60,942 bases of DNA from Deltaproteobacteria bacterium (GCA_021372695.1 JAJFTY010000154.1:1-60942); one strand, 5' to 3'; positions 23,899 to 33,728 are shown, numbered from the stretch's first letter. Program-made: numbers and translations. The notes: generated by a model not told the origin, from the sequence alone.

Positions 23899-24669
23899 CT
23901 ATCCCCCCTGGACTTGAGCAAGCCCCCGAAAAATTTCTTCGACCATCCGGTCCGCCGCAGCGGCGGGATCCGCCGCCCGGCTGATCGGCCTGCCGACGAC
24001 GAGGTAGTCGGCCCCGGCGGAGATGGCGACGGCGGGCGTCACGATGCGCTTCTGATCATCGCCCGCGACCTCAACGGCCGCTCGAATCCCGGGGGTCACG
24101 ATCAGGAAATCACCACCGCAGGCTTTCCGGATGGCGGCGGCATCCTCAGCCGAGGCCACCACCCCCGATGCCCCGGCATCCTGGGCAAGCCGGGCAAGAT
24201 GCAAAGCCGTCTCGCGGGTTCCCCTACTAAATCCCAGAAGCTCCAGATCGCCGTCGTTCAGGCTGGTGAGCACCGTGACCGCCAGGAGCACCGGCGGTCT
24301 GTTCCCGGATCTTTCGGCATATTTCCTGACTGCATCGGCCGTCTCCGCCATCATTTTCCTGCCGCCGAGGGCATGAAGGTTGAACATCGCCACACCTAGT
24401 TCACAGGCGGCCTCCGCCGCGCGCGCAACGGTGTTGGGGATGTCATGGAACTTGAGATCCAGGAAAACCTTGCCGCCGCGCGCCTGGATCTGACGGACGA
24501 TATCCGTGCCGTACCGGACAAAGGACTCCTTGCCAACCTTGAATAGACCGACATGGTCCCACAGCCGGTCCACCCAGATGAGGGCTTCTGCCAGTTCACC
24601 GCCGACGTCCAGGGCAAAGATCAGTCGATCCCGGGGCGAGCTAATCGATGTATTCATCATCGCCGACAA
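23899..24669 (-). CDS. pyrF: Orotidine 5'-phosphate decarboxylase
   Basis: This 256-residue enzyme makes UMP from OMP in pyrimidine synthesis. The catalytic motif DLKFHDIPNT is at about residue 72, the N-terminal strand is LIFALDVG and the phosphate site is TPGIRA plus VVGRPIS near the C-terminus. It overlaps the end of rpoZ; ATG codons at residues 1, 4 and 5 leave the start uncertain but none removes the overlap fully. Confidence 0.95.
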   Translation of the reverse strand: MSAMMNTSISSPRDRLIFALDVGGELAEALIWVDRLWDHVGLFKVGKESFVRYGTDIVRQIQARGGKVFLDLKFHDIPNTVARAAEAACELGVAMFNLHALGGRKMMAETADAVRKYAERSGNRPPVLLAVTVLTSLNDGDLELLGFSRGTRETALHLARLAQDAGASGVVASAEDAAAIRKACGGDFLIVTPGIRAAVEVAGDDQKRIVTPAVAISAGADYLVVGRPISRAADPAAAADRMVEEIFRGLAQVQGG

Positions 24670-24913
24670 ACTCAGTCTCGTGGGGGATCGATTTGAAACT
24701 CTCCTTCACCCTTTCCAGATAATCGGGATGGGCGTAATAGACCTTTCCCGCCGCGATCTCCCGGAGGGCGGTCACAATCTCCCGGTTGTTTCGCGTATCT
24801 GTCAGAGGCTGGGACCCTCTGAGGAGCTGTTTGGTCCGCTGGGCGGTCAGCAGGACAAGGGCAAATCGATTCTTTGCCGTCAGCAAAGAATCCTCGACGG
24901 TGATTCTGGCCAT
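24641..24913 (-). CDS. rpoZ: DNA-directed RNA polymerase omega subunit
   Basis: The 90-residue product starts MARITVEDSLLTAKNRFALV and has the omega core with TDTRNNREIVTALREIAAGK. Omega helps fold beta' and, with it, forms one ppGpp site in proteobacteria. The gene follows gmk, which is the standard gmk–rpoZ pair, and overlaps pyrF by up to 29 bases. Confidence 0.96.
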   Translation of the reverse strand: MARITVEDSLLTAKNRFALVLLTAQRTKQLLRGSQPLTDTRNNREIVTALREIAAGKVYYAHPDYLERVKESFKSIPHETEFVGDDEYID

Positions 24914-24934
24914 AATGTATAAACCTCCAAGGAA

Positions 24935-25567
24935 TTAGGACAATTTCTCTTTCAGGAACGACTCTATTCTATCGGTCACGCGCTCCCGCCGCGACCTTTC
25001 GGCGATGTACACCGCCCGAAACTGGTCCACGGCCTCTTCCAACTTTTCGTTGAAGATGATGTATTCATACCACAGTGCCTCTCGGATTTCATCCAGAGAA
25101 GTCTTGAGACGGCGCTCCATGACATCGTGACTCTCCCCCCGGCGTGAGAGCCTGGATTTCAATTCCGAAATCGAGGGGGGCAGGATGAAGATGAAAATGG
25201 CCTGGGGATAGTGCTGCCGGATCGCCTTCGCCCCCCGCGGTTCGATGTCCAGGATCAGGTCGAAACCCTGGTCGAGAAAAGCGTCCATGGTCTTCCGGGA
25301 CGTCCCGTAGAGCTGACCGAAGTTCTCCACCCATTCGATGAACTCACCGCGGGCGAGCCGTTCACGGAACTCCGCCTCCGATATGAACTCATAGTCCCTT
25401 CCATTGACCTCGCCGGGGCGGGGCGGCCGGGTGGTGCAGGAGACGGAGAATCGGACATTGGGAAACATCCGCAGGATCTGGCGGCAGATCGACGTCTTCC
25501 CCGCTCCGGAAGGAGCGGAAATGACCATCAGCAGGCCCGGTTGTCTCTTTGACGGGGCGTCATTCAA
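24935..25567 (-). CDS. gmk: Guanylate kinase
   Basis: The enzyme phosphorylates GMP to GDP. A Walker A loop (SAPSGAGKTSIC), the GMP-binding VSCTTRPPRPGE and YGTSRKTM segments, and a DIEPRGAKAIR region identify it. I choose TTG at 25565-25567, which gives 210 residues and overlaps the yicC stop (TTGAATGA); the longer frame starting at 25645 would run backwards into yicC and is not typical. An internal ATG at 25528 is the other option. Confidence 0.92.
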   Translation of the reverse strand: MNDAPSKRQPGLLMVISAPSGAGKTSICRQILRMFPNVRFSVSCTTRPPRPGEVNGRDYEFISEAEFRERLARGEFIEWVENFGQLYGTSRKTMDAFLDQGFDLILDIEPRGAKAIRQHYPQAIFIFILPPSISELKSRLSRRGESHDVMERRLKTSLDEIREALWYEYIIFNEKLEEAVDQFRAVYIAERSRRERVTDRIESFLKEKLS

Positions 25568-26444
25568 TGTTCTGCACCTGCTCCCGCAATTTTGCCAGTT
25601 CGCTCTTGATCTCGATGACACTCCGCGAGATCGCCGCGTCCCCACTCTTGGAGCCGATCGTGTTGATCTCCCGGCCCATCTCCTGGATCAGGAAATCGAT
25701 CTTCCTCCCGGCGGCATCGCCCCCCTTCAGCAGCTCGGTGAACTGTTCGATATGGCTGCGGAAGCGGACGATCTCTTCCGTGATGTCGCTCTTCTCTGCC
25801 ATGATCGCGACCTCCTGCAGCAGACGTGCCTCATCGACCGCCATACCCTCCGTCAGCTCCCGGACCCGGTCCGTCAGCCGCTTCTGATAGTCCAGAACGA
25901 CCTGCGGCGCCCGCCCGGCAATTCCTTCCAGGGATTCGGCGATCAGGCTGAGGCGCCCCGCCAGGTCGCGCTCCAGACTCTCCCCTTCCCTCTCCCGCAT
26001 CTCCGACAGCGCCCGGATCGCCTCCGCGAGAATCGCCGAAAGCCCCTCCCACAGGGCCGCCACATCCTGGACCGCTTCAGCGGAAACGAAGGCGTCCCGG
26101 AAGCCGGCCATCATGGCGAGCGTGATCTCATCGTTGAGATGGAATTCCTCTTTCAGCTGACAAAGCAGGGCATGATAATTGCGGACCAGCGGCAGGTTCA
26201 GCGTGAAGCGCTCAGCAGTCTCCGCAACCCCCTCTCCGTCCATCCGGATGTTCGCCTCGATCCTCCCGCGGGAGAACCCTTCCCCGATTCGCTTCTTGAT
26301 CTCGGCTTCGAGAGGGAGAAGCTGCCCGGGCATTCGCAAGGAGATCTCCAGAAATCGATGGTTGACGGACTTCATCTCGACGAGAAATTTTCTACCCGCA
26401 AGGACGGCCTCGGCCTTTCCATAACCGGTCATGCTCTTGATCAT
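25560..26444 (-). CDS. yicC: YicC/YloC family endoribonuclease
   Basis: The 294-residue protein has the family N-terminus MIKSMTGYGKAEA and the conserved C-terminal DUF1732 region with FLIQEMGREINTIGSKSGD. Characterised YicC proteins are metal-dependent endoribonucleases; some affect stationary-phase small RNAs. It overlaps the upstream DUF4416 gene by an ATGA and the downstream gmk by eight bases. Confidence 0.92.
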   Translation of the reverse strand: MIKSMTGYGKAEAVLAGRKFLVEMKSVNHRFLEISLRMPGQLLPLEAEIKKRIGEGFSRGRIEANIRMDGEGVAETAERFTLNLPLVRNYHALLCQLKEEFHLNDEITLAMMAGFRDAFVSAEAVQDVAALWEGLSAILAEAIRALSEMREREGESLERDLAGRLSLIAESLEGIAGRAPQVVLDYQKRLTDRVRELTEGMAVDEARLLQEVAIMAEKSDITEEIVRFRSHIEQFTELLKGGDAAGRKIDFLIQEMGREINTIGSKSGDAAISRSVIEIKSELAKLREQVQNIE

Positions 26445-27037
26445 TCAAACTCCTCACTCGGTAACGGGGATGAATCCGGAATGCCGTCTGCCGCCGGAGC
26501 AGACCCCGCCGCTCTCCCCTTCAGTTGCAGCAGATACTTCTCCCGGATCCGGTTCAGCATGCCCATGATCTCTTCCCCGGCGTAATCGGGATAGGTCCAT
26601 GGGAGGGGATGAAAGGCTTTCTCCCGATAGATCAGCGTCAGATCGGCGTAAATCCCCTCCCTGAGACAGGGCCGATGGGTATAGCCCTTGCCCGTGGCCA
26701 GTATGAGATGGGCCTTGGCCAGGTAACCGGGATCGATGTTCACCCTTCGGCGCCCATCGACCGAGAGTCTCTTCTCCAGGGCATTGGTCCACAGCTTGAC
26801 GTCCGGCATGGTTTCCGGCCGGATCGGCCGTTCGAAGGCCATAAAACGCCGGATCAGGTCGGAGCCGAGTTCCGCCGCATAGTAGTCGGTGTAGGTGAAA
26901 GGCATCGGAGCGCTGATAAAATCCGCCTTTCCATACTTTTCCGAGAGGGCGCGCACGGCATCACCCAGCAGGGAGTCATCACCGGAAAGGAGGCTCGCGA
27001 TGAGCTTCACGGCCTCCGGCGGTTGGGGATCGCTCAT
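26441..27037 (-). CDS. DUF4416 family protein
   Basis: The 198-residue product resembles DUF4416, a family of unknown function common in Desulfobacterota. Recognisable segments are PMPFTYTDYYAAELG near residue 45, a VNIDPGYLAKAHLILAT core near 100 and LREGIYADLTL near 125. The last 30 residues are low-complexity. It is coupled by four-base ATGA overlaps to rfaE1 upstream and yicC downstream. Confidence 0.85.
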   Translation of the reverse strand: MSDPQPPEAVKLIASLLSGDDSLLGDAVRALSEKYGKADFISAPMPFTYTDYYAAELGSDLIRRFMAFERPIRPETMPDVKLWTNALEKRLSVDGRRRVNIDPGYLAKAHLILATGKGYTHRPCLREGIYADLTLIYREKAFHPLPWTYPDYAGEEIMGMLNRIREKYLLQLKGRAAGSAPAADGIPDSSPLPSEEFE

Positions 27038-28029
27038 AAGGCCCTTTTCAGCTCCTCCGGGGTCACAGTCGCTGTGCCCGACTTCCCCACCACGATTCCC
27101 GCGGCATGGTTGGCCAGATACGCCGCCTCCCGGAAGGTCGCGCCCGCGGCCAGCGAAAGGGCAAACACGCCGATCACCGTATCCCCGGCGCCGGTCACAT
27201 CGAAGACCTCCCGGGCCTCTGCCGGGAAAGAGGTATGCCTCATCCGGCTGTTCCGCTCGAAGAGGCTCATCCCCTCCTCCCCCCGCGTCATCAGAAGGGC
27301 CTTGAAACCGTACTGCTGCAGGAGCTTCATGCCGACACGGATGTGATCCGGGCCGCTTTGCATCTCCTCTCCCGCCGCATGACCGGCCTCGTGGTGGTTG
27401 GGGGTGACGATGTCGAACCCCCGGTAGACGGAGAAGTCGCGCTGCTTCGGGTCCACACAGGTGAAGATCGGGCGTCCTTCGATCACCTTGCGGATCCCGG
27501 TCAAGAGGGGAGCAGTGACCACCCCCTTGTTGTAGTCCGAAATAACGATGGCTCCCAGGTCATCCCGCAGGGATTCGATATAGGAGAGGATCTTTCGGAT
27601 GCTTTTCGCCTGGATGGATTTGCGTTCCTCCCGGTCGAACCGGACCACCTGCTGGCCATGCGCCACAATGCGGGTCTTGAGCGTGGTGGGACGACCCGCC
27701 TCGACCACGATGCCGCCCGTATCCAGACCCCGGCTGCGGAACTCTGCAAGCAGACGTTTCCCCGTTTCGTCGGACCCGATCACACCGGCCAGATGAACCC
27801 GCCCCCCCATGGCGAAGATATTGTTCAGCACATTGGCGCAGCCGCCCAGCATGAACCTGTCCTTCGTCACCTCCACGACCGGAACGGGCGCCTCGGGAGA
27901 GATCCGGGAGACGCCTCCCCAGATGAAATGGTCCGCCATGATGTCTCCGACGACCAGGACCCGGCACCGGGGAAAGTGATCGAGGATCGCAAACGCCCGC
28001 CGGTTGCTCATGATCCGCTTCATGGACAT
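27034..28029 (-). CDS. rfaE1: D-glycero-beta-D-manno-heptose-7-phosphate kinase
   Basis: The 331-residue ribokinase-fold enzyme corresponds to the N-terminal half of HldE; the adenylyltransferase half (RfaE2) is absent. It adds the 1-phosphate in ADP-heptose synthesis for the LPS inner core. Motifs are VVGDIMADHFIWG, MLGGCANVLNNI and the catalytic DVTGAGDTVIG with its aspartate near residue 281. It is the first gene of the operon running to pilC. Several in-frame ATGs leave the start uncertain by up to six codons. Confidence 0.92.
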   Translation of the reverse strand: MSMKRIMSNRRAFAILDHFPRCRVLVVGDIMADHFIWGGVSRISPEAPVPVVEVTKDRFMLGGCANVLNNIFAMGGRVHLAGVIGSDETGKRLLAEFRSRGLDTGGIVVEAGRPTTLKTRIVAHGQQVVRFDREERKSIQAKSIRKILSYIESLRDDLGAIVISDYNKGVVTAPLLTGIRKVIEGRPIFTCVDPKQRDFSVYRGFDIVTPNHHEAGHAAGEEMQSGPDHIRVGMKLLQQYGFKALLMTRGEEGMSLFERNSRMRHTSFPAEAREVFDVTGAGDTVIGVFALSLAAGATFREAAYLANHAAGIVVGKSGTATVTPEELKRAL

Positions 28030-28074
28030 CCTGTGATACCCGTCTGGGAGAAAAAGTCATATTTCATGGCGTGT

Positions 28075-28103
28075 TATCTATTATCACCCGAAGGGTTTGT
28101 CAA
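28075..28103 (-). promoter_or_regulatory. Promoter of rfaE1–pilC operon
   Basis: A perfect TTGACA (28098-28103) and TAGATA (28075-28080) are 17 bases apart, starting transcription about 40 bases before rfaE1. An ACCC-TTC-GGGT inverted repeat lies in the spacer. It is divergent from the plsC promoter. Confidence 0.6.
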
Positions 28104-28147
28104 TCCTTTTCTTGGGAAACCTCCCCGCGTCCCAGGTACATTCCTTA

Positions 28148-28176
28148 TTGACTTCACGGGGATATTCGAGTAGAAC
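28148..28176 (+). promoter_or_regulatory. Possible promoter of plsC–uppP–ftsK–rimO
   Basis: TTGACT (28148-28153) and TAGAAC (28171-28176) are 17 bases apart. The -10 is weak. The leader to plsC would be about 115 bases; a GTTAGGAGACGATC ribosome-binding region precedes the ATG at 28297. Confidence 0.4.
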
Positions 28177-28296
28177 CAGTGCCACCGTGGGAGGTTCACT
28201 CCGGAACGTCCATTCGCCGGGAGAGGGCGGCAGGCCGAAAAAGGGCAGGGACAGCAAAGGTGCATGGGCCATTTTCATCAGCGTTAGGAGACGATC

Positions 28297-29052
28297 ATGA
28301 TCCGTTCCGGCCTGTTGGTCGTGCTTGCGGTTGTCATCACCGCCTTCATGTCGGTGTGTGCGCTCCTCTTCCCGCGCATCTCACCCGGCGAGAACAAGGC
28401 ACATAAAATCGCAAACATATGGGCGAAGATGCTCCTCAGAATCACCAGCATCCGGGTGACGGTGATCGGCCGCGAGAACGTGCTGCTGGACCGGCCGCAG
28501 ATCTTCATGGCCAACCACCAGAGCGATTTCGACATCCTGATCGTCCTGGCGCACATCCCGGGCCAGTTCCGCTGGATCGTCAAGAAAGAGCTGTTCAAGA
28601 TTCCCGTCTTCGGCAAGGCCATGAAAAGCGCCGGATATATCGAGATCGACCGGCAGAATCACGACAAGGCGATGAAAAGCGTCGAGGAGGCAGCGCAGAA
28701 GATCCGGGAGGGAAAATCGGTCATGACTTTTCCCGAAGGGACCCGAAGCAAGGATGGAACCATCCAGCCCTTCAAACAGGGCATGTTCCATCTCGCCCTC
28801 CGGGCGGGTGTGCCCATCGTGCCGATCTCGATCATCGGTGCCCACAAGATCCTGCCGAAACGGAGCCTCATGATCAAACCCGGACGGGTCACGATGGTCA
28901 TCGGCAAGCCGGTGGAGGTGTCCGGATACACCGTTGAGACACGGGCCGAACTGATCGGAAGGATCCGCGACATCATCATCCGGAACTTCGAGAGCGGCAG
29001 GGTCCGGGACGAAGCGCCTGCAATGTCCGACCCGGGGAAGGAACTTCCGTGA
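28297..29052 (+). CDS. plsC: 1-acyl-sn-glycerol-3-phosphate acyltransferase
   Basis: The 251-residue enzyme acylates lysophosphatidic acid at the cytoplasmic face of the inner membrane. An N-terminal membrane helix (residues about 5 to 25) is followed by the acyltransferase motif NHQSDFD (His and Asp of HX4D, near residue 72), and FPEGTRSKDG near 147, which binds the glycerophosphate. It overlaps the GTG of uppP by four bases. Confidence 0.93.
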   Translation: MIRSGLLVVLAVVITAFMSVCALLFPRISPGENKAHKIANIWAKMLLRITSIRVTVIGRENVLLDRPQIFMANHQSDFDILIVLAHIPGQFRWIVKKELFKIPVFGKAMKSAGYIEIDRQNHDKAMKSVEEAAQKIREGKSVMTFPEGTRSKDGTIQPFKQGMFHLALRAGVPIVPISIIGAHKILPKRSLMIKPGRVTMVIGKPVEVSGYTVETRAELIGRIRDIIIRNFESGRVRDEAPAMSDPGKELP

Positions 29053-29879
29053 CCCTGCTCGAAGCCATCATCCTGGGGATCGTGCAAGGTCTCACGGAAC
29101 CCCTCCCGGTCAGCAGTTCGGCACACCTGGTTCTCCTTCCCGCGCTGATCCCGGGATTTCATCATCCCAGCGTCGCTTTCGACGTTCTCCTCCACCTCGG
29201 GACGCTTCTGGCCGTGGTCTTCTTTCTGAGGCGTGAGATCGGCGAACTCATCGTTTCGCTGTTGCCGGCCGGAACGGAGGGCGGGCCGGTTCGGGGGATG
29301 GACGCCGGGACAAGGACCGCCAACCGCAGGATGATCCTGTGGCTCCTGATCGCCACCATGCTCACCGGCAGCATCGGGCTCCTGTTCAAGGAGCGGATCG
29401 AGAGCCTTTTCGAATCGGCGGTGACCACGGCCTGCATGCTTTTCGTGACCGGGATTCTGCTCTTTCTTTCGGACCGGGTCAAAACGAACCGGAGAGGGAA
29501 AGCGGAGATGAACCTGACGGACGGGATCGTCCTCGGCCTCGTTCAGTCCGTCGCCCTCATCCCGGGGATCTCCCGTTCGGGCTCAACGATCACCTTCGGG
29601 ATCTTCCGCGGGCTCGACCGGCAGACGTCGGCAAGGTTCTCCTTTCTGCTCTCCATCCCCGCCATCGGCGGGGCAGCCGTCCTGAAATCGGCCGACCTGA
29701 TGCGGCTCGGGACGGCCGACTGGCCCCTGATGGCCGCGGGTTTCATCACCGCTGCCATAACGGGGTTTCTCTCACTGAAACTCCTCTTCTCCATGATCAA
29801 CAAGACCGGCCTCGCCCCGTTTTCGTACTACTGTTGGCTCCTCGGAGCGGCCGCCCTGATCGTGAAGGGAATCGGATAG
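29049..29879 (+). CDS. uppP: Undecaprenyl-diphosphatase UppP (BacA)
   Basis: The 276-residue polytopic protein recycles undecaprenyl pyrophosphate for cell-wall and O-antigen synthesis. The conserved GIVQGLTEPLPVSSSAHLV (residues 10 to 28) contains the (E/Q)E-type and PVSSSAH catalytic region, and GISRSGSTITFG near 180 is the second. The start is GTG at 29049, inside the plsC stop. Confidence 0.95.
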   Translation: MTLLEAIILGIVQGLTEPLPVSSSAHLVLLPALIPGFHHPSVAFDVLLHLGTLLAVVFFLRREIGELIVSLLPAGTEGGPVRGMDAGTRTANRRMILWLLIATMLTGSIGLLFKERIESLFESAVTTACMLFVTGILLFLSDRVKTNRRGKAEMNLTDGIVLGLVQSVALIPGISRSGSTITFGIFRGLDRQTSARFSFLLSIPAIGGAAVLKSADLMRLGTADWPLMAAGFITAAITGFLSLKLLFSMINKTGLAPFSYYCWLLGAAALIVKGIG

Positions 29880-29904
29880 GGCTCGACACCGGGCATGATG
29901 AGAA

Positions 29905-32175
29905 ATGATTGAGAAATCGTCCTCCCAGAAAAGAATCGCTGAAATCATCGGGCTGATCTGCCTGGCCCTCTCCCTGTTTCTGACGCTCGCCCTGCTCTCC
30001 TACCACCCCCTCGACCCCTCCTTCACCCGTTACGTGCCGGAGTCCCAGTCCCTACACAACTGGACCGGCGCGGTGGGATCGTACACCGCCGACACCCTGA
30101 TCCGGCTGTTCGGTGCGGGGATCCTCTGGCTTCCTGCGATGCTGCTCATCGCCGCCTTCCGCTATTTCCGCGATCCCCTGTTCCGGATGGGAGCGGCCGC
30201 ATCGGCGGGTTTGGCGGGCCTCGTCCTGTCCGCCTCGGGAACCTTTGCCCTGCTCGTCGGAAAGATCGATATCTACGCCGTTCCCCTGGACGCGGGAGGC
30301 TGGCTGGGAAGGGTGACGGCCGCTCTCCTCGAAGCCTACCTGCGTCTGGCCGGATCCTTGATCGTTCTGGCCCTGATTCTGATCGTCTCGCTGATGATCC
30401 TGTTCGATTTCTCCGTCGTCTCCTTTGCGGAAAGGGCGGCACAAACGGGCAGATCCTGGCGCGACCGCCTGCGGGAGAGGTTCGCCAAAAGAGAAGCAGC
30501 GGCCGGCGGGAACAGACCCACCGTCGCCGCACCCGCCCCGATCATCGGGGAGCCGAGGCCAGAGACGCTCAAGGAAAAGCTGGCCAAGGCGGAGCAGACC
30601 CATTTCGATTTCACCAGCCGGCTGAACGGAAAGTTCAAGCTGCCGCCCCTGACCCTCCTTGACCGTATGGAGAGGAAGGATACCCGGGTGAAGCGGGAGA
30701 CCCTGATCGCCAACTCCCGCACGCTGGAGAAGAAACTTTCCGATTTCGGCGTCGACGGCAAGGTGGTCGAGGTGAAGCCCGGCCCGGTCATCACCATGTA
30801 CGAACTGGAGCCGGCCCCGGGCGTCAAAATCAACAAGATCACGAACCTTTCCGATGACCTGGCGCTGGCGCTCCGCGCCCCGAGCATCCGGATCATCGCC
30901 CCCATCCCTGGAAGGGGGGCCATCGGCATCGAGATCCCCAACCAGGAGCGGGATCCGGTCAGCCTGCGGGACGTACTCGACCATGCCGCCTTCCGCGAAT
31001 CGTCTTCCCGTCTCCCCATCGCCCTCGGCGAAGACATCGTGGGCGCCCCGGTGATCGCCGATCTGATCCGGATGCCGCATCTCCTGATCGCCGGAACGAC
31101 AGGCTCGGGGAAGAGCGTCTCCCTGAACGCCATGATCTGCAGCATCCTCTTCAAGGCCCCGCCGGACGAGGTCAAGTTCATCCTGATCGACCCCAAACGG
31201 CTGGAGCTCTCGGGCTATGAGGGGATACCCCATCTCCTCCACGAGGTGGTGGTCGATCCGAAGAAGGCCTCCCTGGTCCTCCGCTGGGCCGTCGAGGAGA
31301 TGGAGCGCCGCTACCGGATCATCAGCGGCGTCGGGGTGAAGAGCATCGATGCCTACAACCAGCTCAAGGCCGGGAAGGCGCCCCTGCCGGCTGATCTCCC
31401 GCCCCTTCCCGAAACGGGAGAAGCGGCCCCGGAAGCGGACGAAGAGACTCCGGCGGATGCCTCCGAAGCGGGGCCCGCGGGTGCGGCCGCCCGTCCGTCG
31501 CGAGGGAACGAGCCGCTTCCCGATCACCTCCCCTACATCGTGATCATCATCGACGAACTCGCGGATCTGATGATGGTTGCCCAGCGGAATGTGGAAGAAT
31601 CGCTGACCCGGCTCGCCCAGATGGCCAGGGCCGCGGGGATCCACTTGATCCTGGCCACCCAGCGGCCCTCGGTGGACGTCATCACCGGCATCATCAAGGC
31701 CAACTTCCCGACCCGGATCTCGTTCAAGGTCTCCTCCAAGGTCGATTCGCGGACCATCCTCGATCAGATGGGGGCGGAAAAGCTGCTCGGGGCGGGGGAC
31801 ATGCTCTTCATCCCGCCCGGCAGCTCACGCCTGACGAGGATCCACGGCGCCTACGTTTCGGACCGGGAGATCGAGCGGATCGTCGATTTCGTGAAGAAAC
31901 AGGGGAAGCCCGCCTATGACGAGTCGATCACGGAATATGAACCCGAGGCGGCCGAGGGGGAGAAGCCGGATCCGGACTTCGACGAGAAGTACGACCAAGC
32001 CGTCGCTCTGGTGACCGACTTGGGGCAGGCGTCGATCTCCCTCGTGCAGCGCTACATGAAGATCGGTTACAACCGCGCCGCCCGGATCATCGAACGGATG
32101 GAGGCGGAGGGGGTCGTCGGCCCCACGGACGGGGCCAAGCCGCGGAAAGTGCTCGCGCGGAAGATCCCGCACTGA
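29905..32175 (+). CDS. ftsK: DNA translocase FtsK/SpoIIIE
   Basis: The 756-residue protein has four N-terminal transmembrane segments (about residues 15 to 175), a short linker, and the motor: Walker A AGTTGSGKSVSLNAM near residue 398, Walker B IIIIDELADLMM near 546 and TQRPSVDVITG near 583. The C-terminal winged-helix gamma domain (LVQRYMKIGYNRAARIIERM) reads KOPS-like sequences. An acidic insertion of about 45 residues sits between Walker A and Walker B (near 500 to 535). It is a short-linker FtsK acting in chromosome dimer resolution. Confidence 0.95.
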   Translation: MIEKSSSQKRIAEIIGLICLALSLFLTLALLSYHPLDPSFTRYVPESQSLHNWTGAVGSYTADTLIRLFGAGILWLPAMLLIAAFRYFRDPLFRMGAAASAGLAGLVLSASGTFALLVGKIDIYAVPLDAGGWLGRVTAALLEAYLRLAGSLIVLALILIVSLMILFDFSVVSFAERAAQTGRSWRDRLRERFAKREAAAGGNRPTVAAPAPIIGEPRPETLKEKLAKAEQTHFDFTSRLNGKFKLPPLTLLDRMERKDTRVKRETLIANSRTLEKKLSDFGVDGKVVEVKPGPVITMYELEPAPGVKINKITNLSDDLALALRAPSIRIIAPIPGRGAIGIEIPNQERDPVSLRDVLDHAAFRESSSRLPIALGEDIVGAPVIADLIRMPHLLIAGTTGSGKSVSLNAMICSILFKAPPDEVKFILIDPKRLELSGYEGIPHLLHEVVVDPKKASLVLRWAVEEMERRYRIISGVGVKSIDAYNQLKAGKAPLPADLPPLPETGEAAPEADEETPADASEAGPAGAAARPSRGNEPLPDHLPYIVIIIDELADLMMVAQRNVEESLTRLAQMARAAGIHLILATQRPSVDVITGIIKANFPTRISFKVSSKVDSRTILDQMGAEKLLGAGDMLFIPPGSSRLTRIHGAYVSDREIERIVDFVKKQGKPAYDESITEYEPEAAEGEKPDPDFDEKYDQAVALVTDLGQASISLVQRYMKIGYNRAARIIERMEAEGVVGPTDGAKPRKVLARKIPH

Positions 32176-32323
32176 TGCCGAAGGGGGCCTTTGAATTGCT
32201 CTCCAAGTCTGATAAATCATCATCATGCTGCGAGGGCAGGAATCGGGTCGTTTGAACGGTTTCATCGATTCCCGCCCGGGTTTCACCCTCGCGAAAAGGG
32301 AACAGGGAAAGAGTATCTCACGC

Positions 32324-33676
32324 ATGCTGCGTAAAAAGGTTCACATCGTCAGCCTCGGCTGCCCCAAGAATCTGGTCGATTCCGAGGTCATGGCGGGCAT
32401 CCTGGCCGAGGCCGGCTATCTCATGACCGACCGGCCCGATGAGGCCGACATCCTGCTCGTCAATACCTGCGCCTTCATCCTCCCCGCCCGGGAAGAGGCA
32501 ATCGCCGAAATCCTCCGGCTGGCCGCCTGGAAGCAGGCGGCCGGCGGCACCTCCAAGCGGCTGGTCGTCACCGGCTGCCTCCCCCAGCGCTATGGTCGGG
32601 AACTGGCAGAGGCGCTGCCGGAGGTCGATCTCTTCCTCGGCACGGCGGAAGTCCCGAACATCGGCCGTCGCCTGGACGGGCTTCTTTCGGCCCCGAAGAC
32701 CGGAATCCGGCGGCGCAGCGTGGTCAGCCGGCCGACCTTCCTGATGAACGCCGGCCACAAACGGCTCATCTCCACGAAGACCGGGAGCGCCTACGTCAAG
32801 ATCGCCGACGGCTGCTCCAACCGGTGCTCCTACTGCATGATTCCCGCGATCCGGGGCAGCGCGCGGAGCCGGGCGGTCGACGACATCGTCCAGGAGGCGG
32901 AACTCCTGGCCGGCCGAGGCATCCGCGAACTGATCGTCACCGCCCAGGACACCACCGCCTACGGTCTCGACCGCAAGGATAAGCCGGAGCTGAGCCTCCT
33001 GCTCCGCGAGTTGGCCACCGTCGAGGGGATTTCCTGGATCCGGCTCCTCTATACCTACCCTTCCCGCCTGACGCCAGAGCTTCTCCGCACCATCGCGGAT
33101 GAAGAGAAAATCTGTCCTTACCTGGACATTCCCATCCAGCACAGCGATGACACGGTCCTCGCCGCGATGCACCGGCGGGGGGACAATGCCCTGATCCGGC
33201 GGGCGATCGCCGAAGCTCGGGACATCGTCCCCGGCGTGGCCCTCCGGACCTCGCTCATCGTCGGCTTCCCCGGGGAGACCCCACGCAGATTCGAGGGTCT
33301 CCTCGCCTTCGTCCGCGAGATCCGCTTCGACCACCTCGGGGTCTTTCCCTACTCGCGAGAGGAGGGGACCGCGGCAGCCACCCTTCCCGCCCGGATCTCC
33401 GAACGGGAAAAGGAGCGACGCCGGGATATCGTCATGGAGGAGCAGGCGCAGATTTCGCGTGAGATCAACGCCACCCTCATCGGCACACGGCAGGCCGTCC
33501 TTGTCGAAGGAGAAGGCGAACTCCCCGGCTACGGCCGCATCGGCAGGTGCCGGCGCCAGGCTCCGGAAATCGATGGCGTGACCCACATCCGGGGAGGAAG
33601 TCCGGAGACGGGCACGATCGTCGCCTGCCGGATCGTCGACGCCGACGACTACGACCTGTTCGCCGAGATCATCTGA
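32324..33676 (+). CDS. rimO: Ribosomal protein S12 methylthiotransferase RimO
   Basis: The ATG at 32324 gives 450 residues starting MLRKKVHIVSLGCPKNLVDS, the RimO signature; 33 upstream codons are excluded. The N-terminal UPF0004 domain holds three cysteines for an auxiliary cluster, and the radical-SAM CxxxCxxC reads CSNRCSYC near residue 164. A TRAM domain ends the protein. RimO adds a methylthio group to an aspartate of S12, whose gene rpsL is at 8 kb. Confidence 0.95.
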   Translation: MLRKKVHIVSLGCPKNLVDSEVMAGILAEAGYLMTDRPDEADILLVNTCAFILPAREEAIAEILRLAAWKQAAGGTSKRLVVTGCLPQRYGRELAEALPEVDLFLGTAEVPNIGRRLDGLLSAPKTGIRRRSVVSRPTFLMNAGHKRLISTKTGSAYVKIADGCSNRCSYCMIPAIRGSARSRAVDDIVQEAELLAGRGIRELIVTAQDTTAYGLDRKDKPELSLLLRELATVEGISWIRLLYTYPSRLTPELLRTIADEEKICPYLDIPIQHSDDTVLAAMHRRGDNALIRRAIAEARDIVPGVALRTSLIVGFPGETPRRFEGLLAFVREIRFDHLGVFPYSREEGTAAATLPARISEREKERRRDIVMEEQAQISREINATLIGTRQAVLVEGEGELPGYGRIGRCRRQAPEIDGVTHIRGGSPETGTIVACRIVDADDYDLFAEII

Positions 33677-33728
33677 CAAGACATCCCTCCGCCCTGCCCC
33701 CCTCCTTCTTTCCGGGCCGACCCTTCCG

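Noticed and set aside
25568..25645. Extended N-terminus of guanylate kinase
   Set aside because: These codons lie in the yicC coding region in another frame and do not match the family's N-terminus.
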